Source of the DNA: Arcanobacterium ihumii | GTDB lineage: Bacteria; Actinomycetota; Actinomycetes; Actinomycetales; Actinomycetaceae | DNA: 64,000 bases | Assembly: GCF_900604515.1 (NCBI RefSeq) | Contig: NZ_UWOS01000001.1 | Location: forward strand, 868,001-932,000 | Direction: 5' to 3' | Part shown: piece by piece, positions 1 through 9,683 of the stretch | Numbering within the stretch: the stretch's first letter is position 1 | How the letters are laid out: each line of letters starts with the position of its first letter | Notes under the pieces: model-generated | Told to the model about the DNA's origin: nothing | Seen by the model: the letters and a program-made list of their open reading frames with translations, nothing else | Database searches by the model: none | Made by a program: the position numbers and the translations under genes

Positions 1-461
1 TGAGTCAGCGTAGAACCACCTTGGGTTGCACCGCCACGCAAGTTATTAATGAGCGCACGCATGATTGCTTTTGGAGATACGCCGTTATTGTCGTAAAAGG
101 TGCGGTCTTCAGAAGCTACGACGCCGTTCTGCATAGTTTTCGGAATATCCTTCAGGTGCACCGTGGTTCGGTTGACCTGTTCGAATCGACCAAGCTGAGT
201 TTGCCCATCCGAGTAGTAAACCGTAGTTGACTGTGCAAGTGCGAAGTCGTCCGGTTCAGGAACTTCAGTCGTTACGTATAGACCTACGAACAGACCGATA
301 CCTACCGCTAGGAACGTTAGGAATGTACCTACGACGAATCGCCACGAAGGGAGCCAACGCCTAACCGGGCCTTTGCCTGCTCGGGGATAGTTCCAGCGAC
401 GTTTCTTTACGCCTTCTTTACCAGCAACTTTCTCTCCTTGCGGAGCCGTGTGCTTGGTCAT
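1..461 (-). CDS. Class A penicillin-binding protein, N-terminal part (truncated by window edge)
   Basis: Open frame reading off the left edge; about 153 residues are present, starting at the ATG at 459-461. A basic cytoplasmic N-terminus (roughly residues 1-38) is followed by one membrane anchor (about 40-62) and then the start of a GT51 peptidoglycan glycosyltransferase domain. The glycosyltransferase signature is visible: EDRTFY with the catalytic Glu, then NNLRGGATQGGSTLT. This family polymerises lipid II outside the membrane and, in its missing C-terminal part, would carry a transpeptidase domain with SxxK, SxN and KTG motifs. The rest of the gene lies outside the window, so completeness cannot be judged. 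It may be a PonA-type protein. The membrane glycosyltransferase call is firm. Confidence 0.9.
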   Translation of the reverse strand, partial: MTKHTAPQGEKVAGKEGVKKRRWNYPRAGKGPVRRWLPSWRFVVGTFLTFLAVGIGLFVGLYVTTEVPEPDDFALAQSTTVYYSDGQTQLGRFEQVNRTTVHLKDIPKTMQNGVVASEDRTFYDNNGVSPKAIMRALINNLRGGATQGGSTLT

Positions 462-497
462 TAAGGTTCACCTCGTTTACTTTGGGTTCCTATCTAG

Positions 498-1814
498 TTA
501 CGCTTCGCTACCAGAATCGGAAGGCGCCTGCGTCGAGCGAGTATCTCGCTTGAGCTGACGCGACAAACTAGAAAGCTTACGTTTTCCTGATTCCAATGGA
601 TGAATGCTTCGCACTAAGATCGGGTTGCGAAGTTCAGTGAGAGGATCCTCAACTGATTGATCTATGTTGTATAAACCTAGAGAATTCCGCTTCTTGGTGT
701 CTTCTTCCGATATTAAGAAAACATCCAGCCATTGAGTTCTAGGATCTGAATCTACCAGTATCGCCTTGAAAAACAATGTGAGTGGAACCGCAAGGATTGA
801 ACCGAGAACGCCGACGATCGATGTCCACAGGATCAGGGAGAAGAATGTGACGGTCGGGGAGAGACCCACGAGATCGCCTACGAATTTTGGTTGCACAAAG
901 GTTTGAATTACCACGTTAATCACGGAATATACGACCATCACGATCAGCATGGCTTCCCAACCTTGATCAAGCGCAGCCATCGCCATCGGCGGTAGAACGC
1001 CGAGCACAAATCCAATGTTTGGAATGTAGTTTGTGATAAATGCCCACATTCCCCACGTCCAAGCTAACGGAACACCTAAGTATTGAAGAGCAAAGACATC
1101 GATAACAGCTACGATCAAACCAAACACCGTGGAGATGATCCAGTAGTGACGAACCCGCTTTTCAAATCCAGCCAGCGCATTTGCCAAGTTCTTATGAGAT
1201 TTACGGATAACTTGGGAGCGCGCCGTCATCGTGGTTGTATCGAGCGTAATAAAGAACAGGGCAATGATGGCGACGGTAACGAGACCACTTGCGGAGCTAA
1301 GTGAATCCAGAAGGCCAAGCACCCAGCTGATCAGGGAATTGAAGTTCAAATCGTTAAGATACTTGGTAAGATCCTTGGTTTGGATGTCGTAGCTCTCAAG
1401 CAACGTGGTGAGCTGGTTTACCATTCTTTCAAAGTTAGATGTGTAGCGGAGTAGGGTTTCAGGAACCGGCGTCAAAGACCATACAGTAACAGCGATTGTC
1501 CCCATGAAGACGACGATCAGGGTGATAAACGTGGTAAGAATTGCGAACCAACTAGGCAGTCCACGCCGCAACAAACCTCGACCAATCGGGCGGAAGGCAA
1601 GAACCAGCGTCAACGCAAGGAACATCGGCGCAAACACCGAGTCGATATAGTTGATTCCCGCCATCGCGATGGTAAACAACGCGCCTACCGCAAGAATCAT
1701 TAGGCCAGTTACTGGGCGTGCAGTTTCTTCCGGATGCGCCGGCTCAATGAGGTTTTCTTCGTCTTTCTTTGATGCATCTTTCGATACATTTTCAGATTGC
1801 TCTGTTTTACTCAC
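498..1814 (-). CDS. AI-2E family transporter (PerM-like permease)
   Basis: Membrane protein with about eight hydrophobic segments, arranged as in the AI-2E/PerM family: two early helices, a periplasmic-type loop (TPVPETLLRYTSNFERMVNQ region), and a C-terminal half with the family-typical stretch around FITNYIPNIGFVLGVLPP and PKFVGDLVGLSPTVTFFSL. The family exports small molecules or ions; the substrate here cannot be told. I chose the GTG at 1812-1814 because AAGGGG sits six bases upstream; the frame is open to a TTG at 1868, which has no good ribosome binding site and would add 18 residues. N- and C-terminal tails are charged and low in complexity. Its position next to the class A PBP gene suggests an envelope locus, but no shared function is implied. 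Confidence 0.85.
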   Translation of the reverse strand: MSKTEQSENVSKDASKKDEENLIEPAHPEETARPVTGLMILAVGALFTIAMAGINYIDSVFAPMFLALTLVLAFRPIGRGLLRRGLPSWFAILTTFITLIVVFMGTIAVTVWSLTPVPETLLRYTSNFERMVNQLTTLLESYDIQTKDLTKYLNDLNFNSLISWVLGLLDSLSSASGLVTVAIIALFFITLDTTTMTARSQVIRKSHKNLANALAGFEKRVRHYWIISTVFGLIVAVIDVFALQYLGVPLAWTWGMWAFITNYIPNIGFVLGVLPPMAMAALDQGWEAMLIVMVVYSVINVVIQTFVQPKFVGDLVGLSPTVTFFSLILWTSIVGVLGSILAVPLTLFFKAILVDSDPRTQWLDVFLISEEDTKKRNSLGLYNIDQSVEDPLTELRNPILVRSIHPLESGKRKLSSLSRQLKRDTRSTQAPSDSGSEA

Positions 1815-1914
1815 AGTCAACCCCTTCTTGAGAATTTTACTCGCGCACCTTGCCGGTTTGCTAACCAAAATTTACTTCGCTATTTAGTCTATTAGTGAGT
1901 TTATCGGAGTTACA

Positions 1915-3267
1915 TCATTCCACGGTCGGAAAATCACTACGCTTTCGCACTAAGCCAACAATCATGACGCAGTGAACAACTATCGAACCAATAAACACAA
2001 CCGGTGACCATCCCGAATCAGGAACTAACCACACTGCAAGTGCAGCGGCACCCACAAAGGCAATGTTAAAGAGCATGTCATAGATAGAAAATGCGCGTCC
2101 ACGGTAAACATCATTGGTATTACGCTGAACAATAGCGTCAACCGTAATCTTGGCTCCTTGAACGCCACACCCCAAGAGCACAGCCGCTATAGATATCAAA
2201 GGCTGACGATAACTAAAGACCAGCACAAACTGTGACGCGCCTGAGGCCAAAAGCCCGATGATGATTAACTGGTGCGGGGAAAATTTCTGGTTCAGGATTG
2301 GCACAAGAACAACCGCGAGCGCATTTCCGAGTAAAGAAAGCCCTGCTAGAAGCGTAAAAATCGCCAACCCATCAGCAGTATCGCTAGGATCGGTCAACAG
2401 GTTTCTTGAGATCAAGATCAGGGCGATAAAATTGATACCGTAGATAAAGCGATGAATTGCCATTACACCTAACGCATAAGCAGGAGTTTTAACCCGGATC
2501 AAATATTTTGTTGCCTCAACTAAGTTTCCGATAACTCCCTTCATGTCACACATTAAGGAGAGACGCGCGCCTTCCTGGTTAGTGACTACCGCGGCCTGAT
2601 CAAGTTCTACGTGGCGATGAGGACCAAGCACGTCACGCGGAAACCGGTATGCGAGGAGTGCTGCAAAACAGAACAGTAGCGCCGCAAGCACAAGGGAAAG
2701 GGAGTTGCGCGTGACTCCTGCTACCGGCGTCATTCCCACAAAAACGCCAAGAACCGCACCGATTCCGGCAGCGATTCCACCGATAGTTGGGATGATCGAA
2801 TTCGCCAGAACCAACAGGTGACTAGGCAAAGTATGAGGTAATGAGGCAGAGAACGCGGAGAGCAGGAAGCGATTCACACCGAGCGTCACCAGAGCTAATA
2901 CATAGACGGTTACGGATTCAGGACTCAAGGAAATGACGACGGCGAGCACTAACGTCACAAACGTACGAACCAGGTTCGCACCGATTAGTACGTTGCGTCG
3001 CCACCACCGATCAATGAGCACACCAGCGAAAGGACCAACGATGGTGAATGGTAACAATAGGATGGCGAAGGCGCTGGCCACATCGCCAACCGTGGCAAGA
3101 GTTTGGGGGTTGAAAAAGAACAGCGTGGCTAGACCGGCTTGGAACATTCCATCGCCGATTTGCGAACTAAAACGAACTAAGAGCAGTTTTCTTAAGTTTC
3201 GATGTTCAAGGCACTCCGCGCAGTCATGTAAGACCCCCATACCCGAAACTACTGTTGCTCGTTCCAC
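1915..3267 (-). CDS. MFS transporter
   Basis: About 450 residues with some ten to twelve hydrophobic helices and the major-facilitator layout. The N-terminus contains LVRFSSQIGDGMFQAG followed by helix 1, and the helix 2-3 loop has GVLIDRWWRRNVLIGANL, the classic cytoplasmic loop motif. A central hydrophilic loop (around residues 215-250) separates the two halves. Substrate unknown; the family includes drug exporters. The GTG at 3265-3267 overlaps the end of the CCA-adding enzyme gene by 19 bases; the ATG at 3238-3240 is an equally reasonable start and would remove the overlap. It is downstream of cca on the same strand and could be co-transcribed with it. Confidence 0.85.
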   Translation of the reverse strand: MERATVVSGMGVLHDCAECLEHRNLRKLLLVRFSSQIGDGMFQAGLATLFFFNPQTLATVGDVASAFAILLLPFTIVGPFAGVLIDRWWRRNVLIGANLVRTFVTLVLAVVISLSPESVTVYVLALVTLGVNRFLLSAFSASLPHTLPSHLLVLANSIIPTIGGIAAGIGAVLGVFVGMTPVAGVTRNSLSLVLAALLFCFAALLAYRFPRDVLGPHRHVELDQAAVVTNQEGARLSLMCDMKGVIGNLVEATKYLIRVKTPAYALGVMAIHRFIYGINFIALILISRNLLTDPSDTADGLAIFTLLAGLSLLGNALAVVLVPILNQKFSPHQLIIIGLLASGASQFVLVFSYRQPLISIAAVLLGCGVQGAKITVDAIVQRNTNDVYRGRAFSIYDMLFNIAFVGAAALAVWLVPDSGWSPVVFIGSIVVHCVMIVGLVRKRSDFPTVE

Positions 3268-4775
3268 CAGGTCAAAAGACGTTTACGCGCCTCTTCCTCA
3301 CCGAGTGGCCCTTCTTCCATTCGGAGGTCCAAAAGAAACTTACGCGCAATTCCAACCTCTCGGCCAGGCTTGAGATCAAGAAGTTCCATGATCTGCTTTC
3401 CGTCCAGATCTGGGCGAATCGCATCAACCTCTTCTTGTTCCTTTAGTTGCTTAATCCGAGCTTCAAGGTCATCCATTCCTGCTTGAAGCCAGCGTGCCTT
3501 GCGCTTGTTTCGAGTTGTGCAATCTGCTCGAGTAAGGCGGTTAAGGCGCGAAAGTAGCGGTCCTGCGTCCGTTACGTATCGCCGAACCGCAGAATCGGAC
3601 CATGCTTGTTCTCCATAACCATGGAATCGCAAGTGTAATTCAACCAACCGTGATACGTCTTTCGTCGTCTGCTTATCAAACCGAAGTTGCTTCATCCGCT
3701 TCGTTGTAATTCGAGCACCGATGACGTCATGCGCATGGAAAGACACACTTCCGTCTGATTCGTATCGCCTGGTAGCAGGCTTGCCAATGTCGTGCATAAG
3801 CGCCGCCATACGCAACACAAAATCGGGACCAGGCACTTCGCCGTCGGCATCAGTTTCAAAACCGATCGCTTGGTCTAGAACCGTCAAAGTGTGTTCGTAA
3901 ACGTCCTTGTGTTTTCCGTGCTCGTCCACAGTCTCACGCAAGCTTGCGAGCTCTGGGAGTACAACGTCGGCAACACCGGTATGAACCATCAACTCAATAC
4001 CTCGGCGTGGGTAGGGGGAAACCACGAGCCGAGTGAGCTCGGCTTGGATACGCTCGACCGAAACAATACTCAGGCGTGGCGAGAGCTCAGCCATTGCCTT
4101 CATAACGTCAGCGGTTACGTCGAACCCTAGTTGCGCAGAGAAACGTGCGGCGCGCATGATACGTAAAGGATCGTCGTCGAACGATTGTGTGGCGGGGGCC
4201 GGGGTGTGTAAGACGCCGGCAACCAAGTCGTCTAGACCGCCACAAGGGTCAACGAGCTCCAGTTGAGGGAGTCGAACAGCCATCGCATTGACGGTGAAAT
4301 CACGACGAGTGAGGTCACCTTCTAGCGAATCACCGTAAGAAACTTCTGGTTTGCGTGAAGTGGGATCATAAGCCTCACTTCTATATGTTGTGACTTCTAC
4401 CACAAGACCATTTTTTGTGGCGCCGATTGTTCCGAAGTCACGGCCGATTTCCCACGTATTTCCGCCCCATTCGGTAAGGAGACGTAGGGTTTCTTCTGGC
4501 TCGGCAGACGTAGTGAAATCGAAGTCGTGAATAGGCATTCCAAGGAACGCGTCACGAACTGGTCCACCAACCAGTGCCAATTCCACCCCATAACGTGAGA
4601 AAATAGATCCCAGTTCAAGAATTGCCGCAGGAAGCGAGCTGAGGGTTTGGTGTCCCTGAGCAAGCATCCGGGCACGCTGGTTTAGGCCGGTGTTTACGTC
4701 CGTCTCTGAAATAAATGAATCTGGATTTTGTTTCGTCACTCTCCAAGAGTGCCACGAATCGTACCTCCGGGTCAT
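3249..4775 (-). CDS. cca: CCA tRNA nucleotidyltransferase
   Basis: Adds or repairs the 3'-CCA end of tRNAs. The class II nucleotidyltransferase head is clear: LVGGPVRDAFLG (residues about 67-78) followed by the metal-binding pair in HDFDF, then RRDFTVNAMA and DDPLRIMRAARFSAQLGF, which recognise the nucleotide. An HD phosphohydrolase domain follows (MHDIGKP), as in actinobacterial members, giving 508 residues against a usual 450-500. The first 40 residues are not conserved in the family, so the start could be the GTG at 4737-4739. Divergent from the NUDIX gene with only 34 bases between them, which must hold both promoters. cca at this place, near the origin, is standard in actinobacteria. Confidence 0.95.
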   Translation of the reverse strand: MTRRYDSWHSWRVTKQNPDSFISETDVNTGLNQRARMLAQGHQTLSSLPAAILELGSIFSRYGVELALVGGPVRDAFLGMPIHDFDFTTSAEPEETLRLLTEWGGNTWEIGRDFGTIGATKNGLVVEVTTYRSEAYDPTSRKPEVSYGDSLEGDLTRRDFTVNAMAVRLPQLELVDPCGGLDDLVAGVLHTPAPATQSFDDDPLRIMRAARFSAQLGFDVTADVMKAMAELSPRLSIVSVERIQAELTRLVVSPYPRRGIELMVHTGVADVVLPELASLRETVDEHGKHKDVYEHTLTVLDQAIGFETDADGEVPGPDFVLRMAALMHDIGKPATRRYESDGSVSFHAHDVIGARITTKRMKQLRFDKQTTKDVSRLVELHLRFHGYGEQAWSDSAVRRYVTDAGPLLSRLNRLTRADCTTRNKRKARWLQAGMDDLEARIKQLKEQEEVDAIRPDLDGKQIMELLDLKPGREVGIARKFLLDLRMEEGPLGEEEARKRLLTWWNEQQ

Positions 4776-4809
4776 CTATTGAAGAACCTAACTCACTACA
4801 ATAGAAGTT

Positions 4810-5355
4810 ATGTCGAATTATTCGCAGGCCACCCCCGCCTCAACGGGTGGACCACGCCGTATGAAGCGCATTGCCGCCGCTTCATACACCTCGACGCGCC
4901 GAAGCAACCTACCAATTGTCCACGAAACCTCAGCTGGTGGCGTAATTGTTTCGGTTCAAGATCACACTGCGTTCGTGGCTGTGATCGCACGTCGAAACCG
5001 TGGAGGACGCCTTGAGTGGTGCCTTCCTAAGGGGCATCTAGAAGGTGAAGAAACTGCTGAAGAAGCAGCCGTTCGAGAGATTTCCGAAGAGACCGGTATT
5101 TTTGGCCGCATCCTTCGTCATCTCGCGTCAATCGATTACTGGTTCTCCGGAACCGATCGTCGCGTTCACAAGGTCGTCCACCATTTCCTCTTAGAAGCAT
5201 TGTCCGGAACACTCACCATCGAAAATGATCCTGACCACGAGGCAGAAAAAGTAGAGTGGGTACGTATCGATAAGGTTGCTTCACGCTTGGCGTACCCAAA
5301 CGAACGCCGAATTGTAGCTGCCGCACGGGAACTACTTGAAGGAGGACGCCGGTGA
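4810..5355 (+). CDS. NUDIX hydrolase
   Basis: A 181-residue protein with a complete Nudix box: GHLEGEETAEEAAVREIS followed by EETGI (around residues 76-98), matching GX5EX7REUXEEXGU, whose Glu residues bind the metal. The substrate of this subfamily (MutT4 position in mycobacteria, next to cca) is a nucleoside diphosphate derivative, probably an oxidised or signalling nucleotide; the exact one cannot be read from sequence. A basic N-terminal extension of about 37 residues precedes the domain. Its stop codon overlaps the GTG start of the next gene (GTGA), so the two are translationally coupled, as in the conserved cca-mutT-DUF6049 arrangement. Confidence 0.92.
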   Translation: MSNYSQATPASTGGPRRMKRIAAASYTSTRRSNLPIVHETSAGGVIVSVQDHTAFVAVIARRNRGGRLEWCLPKGHLEGEETAEEAAVREISEETGIFGRILRHLASIDYWFSGTDRRVHKVVHHFLLEALSGTLTIENDPDHEAEKVEWVRIDKVASRLAYPNERRIVAAARELLEGGRR

Positions 5356-7583
5356 CCTTGCGTTCTCGCTTCGCACGAGTAGTTGCCGTTTGTGGCTCGC
5401 TTGCCTTTATGGTTTCGGGGCTCACGGTTTTTCCTTTTGGCGAGAGCGCATCTGCAACAGAAGATCCGCTTCCACCAGCATCATCAACTCTCGCGCCGAT
5501 ACCTAGCAATCCGAATTCCACTCCGCACCAAGCACCCACGTTCAACCATGCCAATTCCAAAAAGACTAAGGATGGGACGGTAAGTATCCATATCCTTGAT
5601 CTTGGATCTCCGGTTCTTAACAATGGTTCCGATCTGCACGTTACCGCGGTAGTGACGAACACATCGGGTTCCGATGCGGACGTGACGGATTTGCAGCTCG
5701 AAGCACAGACGCGGAGCGTCAACCGCGCAATTAACCTCTACGAATGGTTCAGTGGCGAATCCTTTACAACGAAAGTGATTGGAACGTCGTCAAATCTCAA
5801 CGTCCCAGCGGGAAGTGAACGCCGCCTTAATTTTACGGTTCCTGCAACACAACTGCCCTGGAAAACATCTGAACAATGGAATGCGCACGGTATCGAAGTA
5901 AACGGTAGCCTCGTTGTGAATACCAAGGAGACGACGATTTCAGATCGGTCGGTAGTTTTGACGTCGAACGGTTCGTATCCCAGCCCGATGCCGGTGAGCG
6001 TCGTCGTGCCGGTCACTCAATCCACAGACACCCTCGCCAAGGAACGTTCTTTTTACGACGATGTTACGGGCGGAGTTCCAACGCCGGAAACGGACGCAGA
6101 AGCGTCTGTAGATGAAGCATCTGCAGACGGCGCATCAACAATCGCTCAGACGATTCAGAAATTCGATTTACGCGGTGTCCATCTGCTTCTAGATCCCACT
6201 GCTTTGAATTCGGCGAATGCCCGTTCAGCGCTCGCGACGAATCAGAATACAAGCGCTGAGCTACTTCCGCGTTTTGATACTGATTACGCTGCTCTTGCCC
6301 ATCTGCAACAACTCGATTACGCTCGCCAAATCGTTCGTGAGTCAAATGGTGCCAGCCAAAACATCGTCACTCAACCCAAGCTTGGTTATGCGTTTTTACA
6401 GGGAAAAGTTGATCAAACAACGATTAATTTCTTGCAGCAGGCGGGTGTGCGTGGCGCAATTGTGCCAAGTTCTTCACTAGCTCAGAGAACGGATTCTTAC
6501 TACACTCCTGCTCCTCATACAACGCTTCCCACCCAAGATTCTCAACTCGATGTGCTGATAACTGATTCGATCATTAATAATGCGATATCAGGTAGCTTTA
6601 GCCCAACATCAGACGATCCTGCTCTCAAACTTGATTCACTAAATTCACGCCAAGTTTCATTAGCATTGACGGCAATTCACACCTTCCAAGCACCAAACTA
6701 TTCACGCCCGATCTTAATCTCGGTTCCGCGTAATAGCGTTGGTTCTGGTCAAACTCTTTCGAACGTTCAGGCAATTCTCCAAGCGCCTTGGTTAAGCCCA
6801 GTTCCTTTTGCTTCTCTTGCACAGAGCGAATCAAACCGAGTTCGTTACCGGCCACTTTCTCAGAACACCGTTAATGGCGGAGAGTTTGACCACAAGGATT
6901 TTACTCAGCTAACAACGTACCGTTCACAGCTTGAGTCTTTCGCGAACATCTTCCAAGATCGTTCACCATTCATGGAGATCATAAATAATCATTCCAACCG
7001 ACTCTTCGCGGTAAATTTCCGCTCTAACGTGGAGAAACGTAAGCAGTATTTGGAGTCACTATCCGATGATTCAGGGCTCTTCAAGGAGATTCACTTCGAA
7101 CCGCTCTCCACTATCAACATGATTTCAGAAACGGCTTCTATTCCGGTTCGTTTAACGAACCCACTACCGTTCCCGATTCAAGTCACGGTGCAGCTGAAAG
7201 GTTCTGATTCACGTCTTTACGCACCTCAACCGGTCAAGGTTGCGGTACCTGCACATAACACGGTTAACGTTTCAGTACCGGTTCAAGCTCGGGGCTCTGG
7301 AAACCTTCGTTTCCTCCTGTCTATTTCGAACGACGCCGGTCAACTTGTTGGAAAGTCAATGTCGGTGAATGTACGCGTTCGAGCAAGTTGGGAATCTACT
7401 GGAACTTTGATACTCGCCGCACTGGTAGCAGGTGTTCTGGTGTTTGGTTTGGTTAAGTCAGTTCATAACGGCCGTCGATCGAAGCCGGTTGCTCCTGAAG
7501 AATTTACATCGAAGCTGAAAGCTGCCGAAGAAGCTGAAGAAGAGGACCTTAAGAAAGTGCCAGATATGCCGCATTTAGACTGA
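5352..7583 (+). CDS. DUF6049 family secreted membrane-anchored protein
   Basis: 743 residues. A signal peptide (VVAVCGSLAFMVSGL, then an ASA-type cleavage site near residue 35), a long extracellular part rich in Ser, Thr, Asn and beta-strand patterns, one C-terminal membrane helix (GTLILAALVAGVLVFGLV, about residues 685-705), and an acidic cytoplasmic tail. This matches the protein found between the NUDIX gene and murJ in actinobacteria (Rv3909 position), annotated only as DUF6049. Function unknown; its neighbours suggest a part in peptidoglycan precursor export or septal wall growth, which is inference. The GTG start is preceded by GGAGGACGCCG and overlaps the previous stop codon. Confidence 0.8.
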   Translation: MTLRSRFARVVAVCGSLAFMVSGLTVFPFGESASATEDPLPPASSTLAPIPSNPNSTPHQAPTFNHANSKKTKDGTVSIHILDLGSPVLNNGSDLHVTAVVTNTSGSDADVTDLQLEAQTRSVNRAINLYEWFSGESFTTKVIGTSSNLNVPAGSERRLNFTVPATQLPWKTSEQWNAHGIEVNGSLVVNTKETTISDRSVVLTSNGSYPSPMPVSVVVPVTQSTDTLAKERSFYDDVTGGVPTPETDAEASVDEASADGASTIAQTIQKFDLRGVHLLLDPTALNSANARSALATNQNTSAELLPRFDTDYAALAHLQQLDYARQIVRESNGASQNIVTQPKLGYAFLQGKVDQTTINFLQQAGVRGAIVPSSSLAQRTDSYYTPAPHTTLPTQDSQLDVLITDSIINNAISGSFSPTSDDPALKLDSLNSRQVSLALTAIHTFQAPNYSRPILISVPRNSVGSGQTLSNVQAILQAPWLSPVPFASLAQSESNRVRYRPLSQNTVNGGEFDHKDFTQLTTYRSQLESFANIFQDRSPFMEIINNHSNRLFAVNFRSNVEKRKQYLESLSDDSGLFKEIHFEPLSTINMISETASIPVRLTNPLPFPIQVTVQLKGSDSRLYAPQPVKVAVPAHNTVNVSVPVQARGSGNLRFLLSISNDAGQLVGKSMSVNVRVRASWESTGTLILAALVAGVLVFGLVKSVHNGRRSKPVAPEEFTSKLKAAEEAEEEDLKKVPDMPHLD

Positions 7584-7675
7584 TTAGGTGCAGATTCTTT
7601 CCCGAAATGCCTAAAACGCCCTTGAACAGAGTAAACTTGGCGTAGATATATCCATTTTGCATTTTGGGGGACCCT

Positions 7676-9628
7676 TTGACTGAGGAACTTGCCTTCACTG
7701 GGAAAAGAATTGCTGATCGGTTCGAGCTGACTACGCCAGCTCCGTACTCATTTGGTACCGCATCAACTGCAACCTGGTTGGCGAATGACACCGTGCTTTC
7801 ACGCCAAGTCCGGGCGATACTAATTGATCGCCAGCATCCGAACCGCGAAGCCACTATTGACGCAACTCGTCGGTCCACGCTGATCGAGGATACCCACACC
7901 ATCGCCGTCCTTTCGGTGGTGGATGATGCAAAAGATTCAGTCGTATTCACAGAGCTCCCTCTAGGAACTCCCCTTTCTGCATATTTGGGCCAGGGGCCAC
8001 TCGATCCAGAATCCATTGCATCGGTCATGGGTCAGCTCGCATCTACTATCTATAATGCGAGCCATCGTGGGGTACGCCACCTACAACTTGCTGCGAACAA
8101 GATTTACATTACCGACGCCGGTGAAACCCTTGTGGACGGTCTGGGCTTGAGTGCCGCACTTTCCGGTGTTGACACGAACCGCTTGAGCTCCACGCTTGAT
8201 CGTGAAGAAGCACGCGGACTTGTGGTTATGCTGGCAGCGCTTTTGCTTGGCAAAGATTTCCCTAAAGATCCAGATTCACACGATGCACTCATTGCCAAGG
8301 CACTTGAACTTCCCAATCTGCCACAGTCATTAACCGACCTGCTTGAGATGGAGAACGAGAGCCGGAATGTCAATTCCGCGGGTGATTTCATGCGAATGAT
8401 TATGCCTTGGGGAGACGTTGATTTTTCCGCCCTTCCCGATCCACGCCTTCCTTCCGTTGAAGAACTGATGACGCCAGAGCAAAATTCTCCCGATCACACC
8501 GGTTCAGACGACGCCGCCATCACTGCGGTTACCGAAACCACGTCCGGTTCTTCCAACAAAGGCACCAATGCTGCAAATGGAGAACCCGAGCTCACTGAAA
8601 CATCGGTGTTTGCTAAAGCTTTTGCCGAAGAAAATAATTTAGTGGAAGAAGCTCCGTTAAGCACGCAGCCAAGCTGGCCATCACGCAACGGAAAAGGCGA
8701 AGAAGCCGATGTTGTGAAGGAAAGTGAGGGAGATGAGCAAGGTGGCGATGCTACTCATGCATTGCCGAAGCTAGCATGGCCAAAACTGCCTGAAACAGTG
8801 GATTCAAACGCAAGTTCTTTATTCGAAGAACCAGCACCAGTCAAGGCTCCGGAGCGAAAGAGTATCCTTGGCATGGCAGAAAATTCTGCTTCTGTGCCAC
8901 GTAAGGAACCTGCGGCGCCTAAAGAGGCGTCCGTACCGGCGTCGTCGTCAATCACTGAACGGAAGTTCAACGCACCTAAGGCAGTATTCGTCATCTTTGG
9001 CGTGTTGGCACTGATCGGATTAATTTTTGGGATCTCGCAGCTTTTTAAGCCACTCGATCCAGTTTCAGTAACCAAACCTGACACCAAGGACCAAAAGAGT
9101 ACCTCGCAGCCAGGTACTTCCAAACAGGAAGAAGAGAAGGCTAAGGCGGAGAAAGAAAAGGAAGCACAGGCACAGGCTGCTCCACCGAAGATCGTTAAGG
9201 TCACCACGGTTGCACAAAACCCTGACTTCCTTGCTAATCAGGACGAATCGACGCAACGTCTGGTTAATACGACGGGACAGACATTCGATGGAAATCCACA
9301 AACCGCCTGGCAGACCTGGTGGTACAAGAACCTAGCAACATACACCAAGAATAAGGTTGGCTTGCACGTCGAACTTGAGAAAGAAACAGCTGTTAGTGAA
9401 ATTACTGTTGCTGTTGCGGGTGAGGGTGGCAATATTCAATGGGTCAACGCTAAACAAGCAGCGCCTACTCAGGGTGATGTTATTGCAAGCGGAGCGATGT
9501 CGGCCCAGACGGTTTTGAAAGCTAACAAACCCGTTACTACCAAGGAATTTGTACTCTGGTTTGATACTTTGCCAGTGGACAAAGAAGGTAAACTGCGTGC
9601 CGTCATAAACGAAATTTCAATTAAATAA
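7676..9628 (+). CDS. Membrane-anchored protein pseudokinase with discoidin-like C-terminal domain
   Basis: Equivalent to the part of mycobacterial MviN (Rv3910) that follows the flippase. Residues about 10-240 keep the outline of a protein kinase but have lost the active residues: the VAIK lysine is replaced in RQVRAILID, the HRD motif reads as RHLQLAANK, and DFG reads as DGLGL, so it should not phosphorylate. A low-complexity linker (250-430), one membrane helix (FVIFGVLALIGLIFGIS, about 433-455) and an extracellular beta-rich domain with FDGNPQTAWQTWWY follow. In mycobacteria the phosphorylated pseudokinase binds FhaA, and an fhaA gene is present at 59503. Start: TTG at 7676 with GGGGGA four bases upstream; an earlier in-frame TTG at 7664 is possible. 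No murJ precedes it. Confidence 0.82.
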   Translation: MTEELAFTGKRIADRFELTTPAPYSFGTASTATWLANDTVLSRQVRAILIDRQHPNREATIDATRRSTLIEDTHTIAVLSVVDDAKDSVVFTELPLGTPLSAYLGQGPLDPESIASVMGQLASTIYNASHRGVRHLQLAANKIYITDAGETLVDGLGLSAALSGVDTNRLSSTLDREEARGLVVMLAALLLGKDFPKDPDSHDALIAKALELPNLPQSLTDLLEMENESRNVNSAGDFMRMIMPWGDVDFSALPDPRLPSVEELMTPEQNSPDHTGSDDAAITAVTETTSGSSNKGTNAANGEPELTETSVFAKAFAEENNLVEEAPLSTQPSWPSRNGKGEEADVVKESEGDEQGGDATHALPKLAWPKLPETVDSNASSLFEEPAPVKAPERKSILGMAENSASVPRKEPAAPKEASVPASSSITERKFNAPKAVFVIFGVLALIGLIFGISQLFKPLDPVSVTKPDTKDQKSTSQPGTSKQEEEKAKAEKEKEAQAQAAPPKIVKVTTVAQNPDFLANQDESTQRLVNTTGQTFDGNPQTAWQTWWYKNLATYTKNKVGLHVELEKETAVSEITVAVAGEGGNIQWVNAKQAAPTQGDVIASGAMSAQTVLKANKPVTTKEFVLWFDTLPVDKEGKLRAVINEISIK

Positions 9629-9683
9629 AGTTCGTAGTTTTGACTGTTTACTCAGGTTTAACAGTTCTTCAGGAAGGTTAAGA

